The notes beneath the pieces were generated by a model. It made no database searches. It was not told where the DNA came from and saw only the letters and a program-made list of their open reading frames with translations. This document shows positions 10,858 to 20,604 of a stretch of DNA of 64,000 nucleotides, piece by piece. Position numbers and translations under genes: made by a program. This DNA comes from Panaeolus papilionaceus (lineage: Eukaryota; Basidiomycota; Agaricomycetes; Agaricales): NCBI GenBank assembly GCA_015501605.1, contig JADNRZ010000039.1, positions 62,001 to 126,000 on the forward strand. Direction: 5' to 3'. Numbering within the stretch: position 1 is the first letter of the stretch; every line of letters begins with the position of its first letter.

Positions 10858-13511
10858 CTAAGGTGGAACCCGGACACGAACCCTCCTAGCCTGTTCTCGT
10901 AATGAGTTCATCAGCGTTGCATTTAGTATTTTTTGCTCTTTGGATTCTGAAACCAGGCAAAGGTGAGTAGGCGGTAATTCAAAGCGCTCGTCTGTGAGTG
11001 ATTCCAGCCCACTGACTGCCCTTCTCACAACTGCTAACTGCACAAAAACGGACTCCTTCGTTTCTCCGTATCGATGATGGATCCTGCGAGCATACTTTCC
11101 ACAGTGTTCACCTAAGATGACGACCAATAATCCATTGTCTCTGGTTGGGTTTACGGGTTGGATCGACACCCAAAGTGGGTCCAATCGTTTTGTTGTGTTG
11201 AAGAGCTTGTGATGAATACAGAGTTGGCCCTCGACATTTTCCACGGTAACAACCAGCTCCTTCTTCGCATAATCGCCTCCATTTACAATGACTTTCAATG
11301 GTATGGAGAGAAGACGCTGATCTAGAATTGGATGAGTCGGAACCGGCGTACTAGCTTGCAATAACTCGCCCGATGAGGGAGAAGGCACAAGCATCAAGTC
11401 TTCATGAGGTATTGGGGAAGCAGACCTTGACCTTGGTACTGGTGTTCGAGAATTGGGATCCCACGCCTCAGCGTTTGCGATATCAGGAGCTGACGGCGTT
11501 GCACAAGTACCCAAATTCGTAGGAGGAACATGGGGTGGGAGCATGCTTGTTTGATGGATAGGATCCTGTTGCCATGCATTGCGGAAGTGGGGTGAAAATT
11601 CGACGAGTGGACGACCATTGCTATTTGCATCATTAGCGAGAATGTAGAATAATGAATGTGATGTGCTTACCGGGATTGAACTACCTCATCGTAATCTAAT
11701 GTTGCAATAGGAAAGGGGTTGGCAAAGTTCAACATTGTAAACTGTACTTGAACTTTGATGGTCGTTGCAGTTGATTGCCCGCAAAGTACATCCTTGACAA
11801 CACCGCGGTACCCCTTCCAGGGATTACCCTTCTTCGACACGATAATCTCTGTTCCGATCCATGGGATGACATCGCGCTTTGCGAGAGCTTTCAACTGGCT
11901 GTCGGAGGAAGACCCGACGGAGTGAAAATATTCAGGCGATGATGGTTTTAACCAATTGATGTGGACACGGTGTTCCTAAAATCGAGAGTCGAGTCAATGG
12001 ATAATTAGCTGGTGAATTAACGATGGTACATACTGATATGTGGAAATCATCCCCGTTGCCCATCGCCTCCTTTGCTGAAGAGGGAGCTTTACTAATGATG
12101 GTGGCGATGTCGTCCGCAATTTCTTGAATCCAACCAGCAACCCCCGCATCATCTCCGCTGCAAATTTGGACGTGATCTGCAAGCCTGAAGAATTTTCGGA
12201 CGTCTTTCCACTCCAGAGCTACTACTGCATTTTCTTCGTTCTCCATCTCCACTTCTACCAAAAAAACTCCCAAGCCTTTAACCATGCCCTGACGACGACG
12301 ATCTCTGGTTCTAACCCGGTCGTTTGTCGAGAAAGCCCATTCAGCGGGCCTGGGAAGGGGTGAAGACGAGAGTAGTGGGTGTTTGCTAAGGAGGAAAAGG
12401 TGGAAGATTGACGAGGGGATTGAGAGTATGTTTGTCGTTACAGAGTGGTGATCATATCTTTTCAACCGGAGGCCGTTCTGAAATGTAACTGAGCCTGCTT
12501 TGTAGGTTTTGTCTGCGATGCGGGTGAGTTGCACAGAGGGGTGATGTCGGGCAAATTCACTGGGGTTAAATAAGGCGGCTGGTCCTAGGACTGTGGTCCT
12601 CTTCCTTTTCAAGCTGGTTTCGGCCTGCATTGCATTGGGTGTCACGTTGCGTGGCACCAACAACACCTCAACACCCCACCCTGCGCAGAGTGAAACCAAT
12701 CCAACATCACCCCTATGGTCGCCTCTCTGAATGCCAACCCATGCCCCTTGTGTGGCATCCATCTTGGATGAACGCATGCTTAACAAACGGGGCCAGTCAT
12801 CTCGATCCACTCCCTCCTTCAGCACTTCTCCTCGCATGCGTTTAATAACACCCGGAGTCTGACGCAACAATTCGTGAGTTTTTGGGACCATGGTTGATTC
12901 TAGATATATGTAGCCTCGGATTGTTCCCCGACTAAACGCAGAAAGGATGCAGTGTTCTTTGCGGGTGTGTCGCAAAATATGGAACACTGCTTCTTCCTCC
13001 ATACCAATCTAGAGGATAAAATCACCATTAATAGTCATATACATTCAACATCTGACAAGGAAACTACCTGGCATCGAACACGATATATGGGAAAAGGAAC
13101 TCCTGCGTCGGTACCTGGATTTTGTTCCTCGACATTGGAAGATCGACTGTCGTTATGGCTTCGCTTTGCCAATTCTTCGATATAGCTTTCAATTTCTTCA
13201 TTCTCGTCCTGATCCTCTAAATCCTTCCAAAGCCGCATCGAGCTGTTGCAGGTAGTGTCTCGGGAATCAACCGATTCATCGTCAAGAAAATTAGACACTG
13301 CGAATATGTGTTCAGTTGATTTGGTTTAATTTGTTAATTCTAAACGTACAGTCGTCATCATGGTCGCTATCATCGTTCTCCTCTCTATCTACTAGCGCCT
13401 CAAGGTCTAAAAATTTTTCAATATTAATATCTTTGCGTACCTGTATCAAACTCTCGAGTTAAAAAGCTGGTCTTGATACTTGTTCAGGGGTTCACTCACA
13501 CTTCTCGGCAT
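10858..13511 (-). CDS. Transposon cargo gene B: Spt5-like NGN/KOW transcription elongation factor homologue
   Basis: Exons 13350-13406, 13068-13297, 12034-13008, 11671-11975 and 10858-11620 join in one open frame. A 10-nt first exon with ATG at 13509-13511 would give about 779 aa, but this start is provisional. An acidic N-terminus (DREENDDSDHDDD) precedes an NGN domain (about residues 92-165; YRVRCQIGMEEEAVFHIL, RGYIYLES). KOW-type segments follow: WVGIQRGDHRGDVGLV (about 187), HVQICSGDDAGVAGW (about 390), WIGTEIIV with GYRGVVKDV (about 455), and GLLVVILGEHCGK (about 690). Acidic start, NGN, then serial KOWs is the layout of Spt5, the RNA polymerase II processivity factor that pairs with Spt4. 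It lacks the C-terminal repeat tail and is shorter than typical fungal Spt5 (about 1000 aa). Hence it is a divergent paralogue carried by the transposon. Its role there is unknown. Confidence 0.78.
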
Positions 13512-14193
13512 CTAAACGGGTGGTGGAAATGCTCCGTTATATTACCTGGACCTTTCTCGCTGATTATGGGTAGTCGAAGACCTGGGCGTAACGAATGACG
13601 AATATCAGCATTTCGAGAAAATGTCGACCCATTCTATTAGTGTTCGAAGGACATGCGAATATTCCAGGTAGCGAGGGCACCGTTTCACTCCATCAAGATT
13701 ACTTTTATGTGGTATTAGCAATATATGCGTAGGGTAGGGACTTACGAGGCTGAAATAGATACTTTTATTGAAGATACTCTTCTGCTTAAAATTTGCTGTG
13801 TAGATTTTCTTTGCGATATATGAAGGAATGTCAATTTTGTGGATTACTACTCGTCGCTATTGTGGGTGTTGGAAACGAAGAGCAAAAGCGTGACATAGTC
13901 ACACAAATCGCCTTCATATGTCGACGAGTCTTCCTCCGCCGGGTCCGGTTAAAGTGAAGCACCGGACCCGACGTCAAAAATTGACGGAGTATGACTTTGT
14001 AACGTTTCCCAAAGCGGCAATTTTTCTTCTTCTCTTCCTACTTCCATCATCCCCTTGTACAACCTGTTATCTACTTGTCTCTACAGTCAGATACGAGTTA
14101 CAGTTGCATAAATTTCCTGGTGTATATGTATATATACATGATGAATAACGCATAGAAGAACCTGAAGTAGCTAGCTAGTGAACTTAAATACAT
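13512..14193. other. Intergenic spacer between cargo genes B and C
   Basis: About 680 bp upstream of gene B and downstream of gene C. Apart from a perfect 10-bp stem hairpin at 13940-13970, I find no structure. The small plus frame at 13918-14148 spans the hairpin and shows no coding signs. Confidence 0.45.
13940..13970. other. Perfect 10-bp inverted repeat (hairpin)
   Basis: CGGGTCCGGT at 13940-13949 and ACCGGACCCG at 13961-13970 are exact complements separated by an 11-nt loop, in otherwise AT-rich DNA. It could be a transcription-end structure between genes B and C or a protein-binding palindrome. No T-run follows and eukaryotic termination does not use such stems, so the function is open. 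Confidence 0.5.
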
Positions 14194-17100
14194 CTAAAGA
14201 GATGGGACTGTGGTGGTTGAAGAGGTAAAATCTTTCCTGATAATCGTGGTCTCCGCTACTGTACTGTTAATTGTTACGACCACAGGGCTAACAACTGGGG
14301 GAACAACGTCCTTGACAATCAATGAGGGACTCTCCCCCACCATCATTAACACAACCATCGATGATGCAAAAGCACCTAACAAGAAAAAGCCAAGGGCAAT
14401 CGGTACCACGGAGCGGTCACGAAAAGATTGTCCTCTCACTGTCGTCCCACCAAGGTAAGTCGCGCGCCTGTTCTCCGGAGAGATTACCAATTCCTCTTCA
14501 TAGGCATCCGAGTCACTGCTTCGTTCCTCGCCTGGGATCAGGGGCTCGTGTTCATCGTCGTCCGTACTATTTGAAGTGTCCCCGTCACCATTGATTGAAT
14601 GAGGATCAGCAGCGGACGTGTGTTGCAATTCAAGCTCGGGGTCGCCCATGATCTGAGGGGACTCAGAAGTAGGAGAAGTAGGGGTTGAGTCGATCAGGGC
14701 AAGAAGGCTGCGAGGGCTAATTGGCCTAGGTGAAGAGGTGTGATGCGGTGATTGAAGCTCTCGGCCGTCGATGGTACGAGGACTAATACCAACGTCACTC
14801 AAACCTGGGACTGAAGCAATTGAGGAAGTGAGGCTGCGAGGGGTAGTGGGTTTGGAATGGGGTTCGGCCGTGTGTTCTCGGTCGTCCGTGGCTTGAGGGA
14901 GGGAAGAACTTTGGATTGAAACTTGGTCCCTGGTGCCTTTAGGAGTGGAAGAAGTTGGGATTGAATGGATCGCGGCAGGAAGGGAAAAGCTGCGAGGATT
15001 AGTGGAGATGGGAGATGGGCTCTGTCGTGGTGATTCAACCTTTGGGTCGCCAATGATTTGAGAAGGTGAACCGGGTGGTGAACTGATGAAGACCGAGTGC
15101 TCGTACACAGCGGTGGAGTCTAGTGCTGGTTGGGGGGGAGACCCAGGTGTGGGCGGAAGTCCTGGAAGCAAATTAATGGCGATGAAGGGAGTTGAGGTCT
15201 GAGCTGAGCGGGTGAAGTCAGGTGTGGTAGTATCAACGTCTGGAGTGTCGCTGAGGGGATATGGGGAAGAGGGCGTTGCTTCTGGAGGGTCCCTTGGGGG
15301 GTCGTCATCCTTTGTCCAGGTCTCTGGCAAAGGCACGTTGTCGAATACGATCTGGTATCCGGGACTTGCAATATTTGGAGGGTAGAGTGATGAAGACTTC
15401 GGGCTAGATTTCCACGGGTTTATCTCGTCAGAAGCAACATCGTCGCTGCTATGCTCATTGAAATCTTCAGGTATAGTTGACAAGATTTCAGATAAACGTG
15501 CTCCGTCTGACTGTTCTGATAGGCCTGACCGTCCCTCTTCTGAAGCAAAGGAACGAAAGACATCATAATCGCCACATGAATCATCGACATGATGATTAGC
15601 AGACACTGTCAATAGTGATGGAGGTGCTTCAAGATCAAGGTTCAAATCATAAGGTTCGTTATTTCCTGAACAGTCTCCAGGAAGGACATGGCTAAATTGG
15701 CGTCCCTGTTCAGGTCTCGCAACACCATTTTCATTCAACCCCTCGTTGCCTATTTTGTCTTGGATAGGATATGCAAGCGGTGCTGGGGTCACGGTCGGTG
15801 TACAGTGCAAAGAAGTTGAAAGTGTTGCTGGGGGAAAGTCATCGGGAAAATCGGGCGGAAGAGGGACGAGGAGTGCAGCCTCCAGATCGTCAGCAAACCT
15901 AGGCCTAGGGGCGCTCACCACTACAGGAGAACTTGGTCTTGGTGCATCATTTGGGTTTGCATGTTGGTCCACTGGAATGGACACTGATGACTGAGCGAAG
16001 TCTTCAGGGAGATCTGATGGAAGCGGGACCAGAAGTGCTGCACCCCCGGCATGAGCAGAGTCCTCCTGTGAAAAATATGATAACTTAGATGCGGGAGTAG
16101 GATTAGTGGGTTGTGGATGATTGGCAAGTAGCAAAGAGTCAACGGGGATTAGCGGGTCCTCTAATGTATCCTGCAGGTTATGGATTGAAGGGGAACATGG
16201 GTCAGGAATGAGCCCAGGATGCCAGGGGTCGAGAGCGCGCGGATTTTGGAATCCCGGGGAATATCCTGTGCTTGGCACCGGCAAGGGATGCGTCAAATTG
16301 AAGGGGAATGGGGGATCAGGAACGGGGGTAGCTCTCGTCATGGCGGGTGGGCTTTGAGATGCCAACACAGTGTCGTCGCTGGAAGCATTAGGGACCAAGG
16401 GAGTAGGAGCAGTGTACGATAAGGCTAGTGGGGATGGCCGGCGGGGCTTGGTGGTGTGACTGGATGGTTGAGGTGCAGAGACGGGAGGACTTATACTGGA
16501 CCGGTACCTACGCGATTCAGAGCAGTGGGAGGGATCGGCGGGAGTCCAGGGAACTTCAAGTGGGGTTGATTCAGGTCGTGTTGTTGGTGTCAATACCCTT
16601 GGCCCAACACTCGGAGGCGAAACACAACCTTCGTTGGTAGGGGTACCAAGCGCCCCTCTCTGTTCTTCAGCAACCGACACAGACGGACGGCAGCTTGGGG
16701 TTGGTGGGATGGCAACCAACGGTGGGGTTGAACTTGGAGAAACAGCGGTTTCGGCGGAGTTATCTAATGCGGCCTCGCTCTGGCCATGGGTCACTCCCAG
16801 GTAATATCCAAGTGAGCGACGGGATGTCTCTGGGGAGGTAAACACCTTGTTGAGCATTCTACGGATCCTGTCATTCTGGGCCTGTTCCTCGTTCACTTGG
16901 AAGTAGCGTGTGCTGTTGCCGTGTTCGCCAATGACAATCTCCCCTACAGGTCGCACACCTAATTCAGAGAAGACGATCTCTGTCTCCCCCTGGCCGTCTC
17001 CGATTGGACTTCTTGCGCAGACATACAGCCGTCGTTTGGTCTCGTCTTGATTGATAGCCTATGTATATTGATCTGTGAGTCTTCTTTCTTAAAAACGGAC

Positions 17101-18477
17101 ATGAAGATGTACTCACGAGAAATTGGATATCTGCTCATACAGCCAACCGTCAGCCCATGAAAACCCTGATGGAATACGCAGAGAGAAGACTTACACCCGC
17201 GATCGCCCTCATCCTGAACGCATATAGGATGCTTGAGGTGGTAATTCCAAAGTAGGACCCCTTCACCACAGCTCCCCGATAGGACGGTATCATCACAAAG
17301 GAACGCTAGTTGCATTGTACTTTGCCATGGATCAAGCTTGTCCCCTGCGAAAAGGCTGGTTACACCAATCAGATGGCCAGACTCCAAGCAGTACCAGTCC
17401 AATGCCGGCACCCCAGAGCGGCACATAACGGCGTAACGACCATTGCGGGATATCTTCCCGCCTGCGTATCTATTGCCAATCATAGGTGAGCTACGACACA
17501 CGTACTTTGATTGAAACCCAACTCACATTGTTTTGGCAGCAAATATATTCGTTTTCGGGATCTCCATCAAGACCTTCCTTTTAGATATCGAAAAAACCCT
17601 TCGCACAGATGGTCAGATAAGCTGTGACTCAAAATTAAAACGATGACTTACTTTATACCCCCAGTGCCGATATAGGCGACATAAGCATGGTCGCCTTGGA
17701 CCACCACGTCGCAGGGGTTCGATTCATGCAAAGGGCTACGAGGCGGCATACCACAGCTCGTGTTGATCCAGTCGAGCTCCAAGCTAAAGATGTCTCTCTC
17801 TACCTCCTCGTCAGCTAAGCGCAGAGAGTGATGATGAGTTGTTTTCCAAGTTCAAGCGGGAGTACACTAACCATCACTTTGCCTACCCAGAATCCCAACG
17901 CCCTCCCCAGTTGCGAGTACAAGATTATCATCTTCCACCCCAGTTGCAAGGCCATGGATAAAACGCGATGTGATAGGTATAGAATAAATGTCATCGGTCA
18001 ATCCTGTCTATCAAAAGTTCAACCAACAATTTCCAGATCATAGGGAAGATATGGACACACCTCCGTATATTTATCGATGGCGTGGACATGAAGGACGCCA
18101 TTAGGACCTCCAATGTAGATATGAAGGTCATCATCTGGGTGCCATACCAGCCCTTGGACGGGACCTCCTTCTGACACTTTGATCGTTCTGATAAGTTGGA
18201 TGTTATCGGTGCGTCGTGTATTCCAAAGCTTTCAACGCCGTCAATTTAATTCAATAATACTATAGGGTTTCACCGTATGTACACATACCTCTAAGAAACC
18301 ATCATCATAGCCCACCGCCACGTAAAACCCCGAGGGAGAAATCTCTATGGCAGCTACCCCAGCCGGCCCTCGTGTGCTAGCTCGTCTAGCCAGTGTTTGG
18401 TTCTGCAGATACAGATCCAGAGGGCGGTGGGTCGGGGATTCGGTTGTAGGTGAATTGTCGTCGTTGTGCTTGTTCAT
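14194..18477 (-). CDS. Transposon cargo gene C: WD40-like propeller protein with long disordered tail and C-terminal membrane helix, 1286 aa
   Basis: Eight exons: 18289-18477, 18061-18228, 17872-18007, 17652-17814, 17527-17577, 17195-17469, a 14-nt micro-exon 17117-17130, and 14194-17058. They total 3861 nt and stay in frame. Residues 1-400 look like a beta-propeller. WD40-like strands include GVAAIEISPSGFYVAVGYDD, GLVWHPDDDLHIYIGG and GRYAVMCRS, followed by a GSCGEGVLLWNY blade. Residues about 410-1190 are Pro/Ser/Thr-rich and probably disordered. Near residues 1212-1236 there is one hydrophobic helix (VPIALGFFLLGAFASSMVVL), then about 50 Ser/Thr-rich residues. There is no signal peptide, so a tail-anchored or type II-like topology is likely, with the propeller probably cytosolic. 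No enzyme motif seen. Its benefit to a transposon is not evident. Confidence 0.72.
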
Positions 18478-19373
18478 GTGGACTTGATTTGTAAACGTAG
18501 TTGTGTGGGGGAGGAGGGAGGCCTAGGAGGTTCCGATGTTTGGTATATATTAACGTCGTGATTCCTTGGATAGAGATCTCAAGATCTAGAAAACATCCTT
18601 TCATGAAACCTTTGGGATCACCGGTAGCACTGTACATGTAAGTACTTTATGATCTCGGTCGCCCACTCCTATGTCTGCTGTATTGACCAAGTCCACGAGG
18701 ACAGAACCCACCGAAATATCGGAGACATTATCACAAGAAATGTCAATCAACATGAAAGACATAAATCGTGTGCCATCTTTCAAGATCTTCGGTTATCAAG
18801 CGGCAGCAAGGTGGTCTTCTATGAATGACGCAAGCATGTATGTACGCTATTCCCAGCGTTTGCCAAGATGCTTACATTTTTAAATCTCTTTCATCTTTTT
18901 CCCTCTAGGAAGCAACGTTGGTACCACACACCAATCATGTCCAGAAACCTTGGACCCAACCTTCCTGTTTTATCAGCCCGACACACTTGGTATTGCCATT
19001 TATGTCAACGGCTTGATCAATCACACAGCAGCTAATCACATATACACCAGCTAACAGGATCACCCGTCTAGGTCTTGTCATGATCATGAAAGCCCAACTT
19101 TTAGTGTTGACGACGCGTGCTCGGGCACCTCAAATCACTTAAGTACGGCGTCCTACAACTCAAGCACTCGACTCCACTCACTCACGTACCAATAAGTCTC
19201 CGCAACACCTCTCTAACCTTTGACCTCGCGTGTCCCATTTGTCCCATGGTAAGCCCTCAACGATATTCAAAGTCTTTTTTGGTTTTTATCTTCAAATTAA
19301 CATTTCATTCAGGCATTAATTCGACTGAACTCTAGATCTCCTGCCGGAGCAAGATCTGGCCCTCCCCGCCGCC
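18478..19373. promoter_or_regulatory. Central divergent intergenic region of the CACTA element
   Basis: This is the switch point between leftward genes (A, B, C) and rightward genes (D, E, transposase), and it probably holds two promoters. Small frames at 18601-18783 (minus) and 18671-18883 (plus) mirror each other. A plus frame at 19117-19335 with a GTAAGC donor at 19249 and acceptor at 19312 could be a 5' exon or leader intron of gene D. No TATA element is assigned. Confidence 0.4.
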
Positions 19374-20006
19374 ATGGAAGACATAATGGTCGCATTGTAA
19401 GTACGCAACACGGAATCAGTATTGGATTTGCTTAAGAGGTTTATTACAGGGCGGAATTCGCGGATACCTTTTCCCCAACTGTGGCATCTCACTCTCGCGC
19501 CGCCTTGCAACATTTTCAGCCACACATTCTGGTCGTGTCGATGATATGCCGACTGTTCATACAACCCAACACTTTCACAACCCCCGACAGAAACGCATCA
19601 TCCACACCACAGTCTCTCTCAAGGACCACGACCAGACCTACTTAATCGCTGGTTTCTATGATCGCACTCTGGAGGTCAACAAGTCGCTCAGAGATCTCGA
19701 CCCTTCTGTCCAATGGAGGGGCGCCATCGCTGCATTTTCCACAGGCGACCGCGTCACCTTTCACACTCGACCAAAAGGACCCACGCACCAGATCTTTGAG
19801 GCCGTTTGTGTGTAAGTCAACACTTCCTCTCTCATAAATTCTTTCCGATGCTGACTGTCACTCTTAGATATATGCATCGTGTCAAAAATGCATTGGATTT
19901 GGATCTTGAAGTTCCCACTTTGCTGACTGTAAGTACTCAAATTTCTTCTCGTATGACGAGGTCACGAATCGCTCATTATCGCCAAAACTTCTATCCTCCT
20001 CTCTAA
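19374..20006 (+). CDS. Transposon cargo gene D: small unknown protein, start and frame partly unresolved
   Basis: The likely start is the ATG at 19374 in a strong Kozak-like context (GCCGCCATGGAAG). Introns are visible at 19397-19450 (GTAAGT to ACAG) and 19812-19867 (GTAAGT to TTAG). The main exon carries TTVSLKDHDQTYLIAGFYD and VQWRGAIAAFSTGDRVTFH, and the last exon runs to TAA at 20004-20006. The frame beginning MEDIMVALAEFADTFSP does not connect to the main-exon frame without a shift near a CGCGCGCC run at 19496-19503. So either a 2-nt contraction has broken the gene, or a short intron or an alternative start (ATG 19546) is used. About 150-170 aa. No family recognised. Confidence 0.5.
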
Positions 20007-20604
20007 ATTTATATTCCCATCCCATAATATTAATTAGTCTGAAAATTAGCGCAGTGTTTTTTTTTACTTTTGCACATGTTCCTTGATATAAATATCTGTA
20101 TAATTTGTCCTTTTTGTGTCTTGTCATATGTGCTACTTACAATAAAATTTCGCGTCGACTTTCGTTCTCGCAATATGACCTTGTATAGATAATTACTAAA
20201 TTTACATTTTATAATTATATGTTCTCCTTAATATTCTGCGTTGTCTAATTAATATTTTACATTGCACTTTTTTTTATTTTTAACAAAACACAAATTCCCT
20301 CGTCGATATTTTGACCAGACAGGTCTGATCCGTGGTTGGTCTTGGTACGAAATTCAAGCTCTTTGTTGTAGGCGTGTCTAATCATCTTTATCTTCGGCTA
20401 TTAGATCTGTTATCTCAGAGAGACAAAGGCCACGTTTGGTCAGGTCGCTCCCAAAAGCGGTATGTCCTTTCATGATATTGGTGTCTTCCGTTGATTTATA
20501 TCGCATTGTCTTTCTATTTAAGATTCACCCACTTTTTCAACCAGTACTTGCAGCGAACGATCAACTCGCAGACTTGAAGCACCGACTTAAACACATTCAA
20601 CACC
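20007..20604. other. AT-rich spacer before cargo gene E
   Basis: About 600 bp. The first half is strongly AT-rich (T and A runs around 20050-20280) and the second half is the probable promoter and leader of gene E. A GTATGT donor near 20460 and CAG acceptors before 20600 would allow a leader intron. No gene. Confidence 0.4.
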
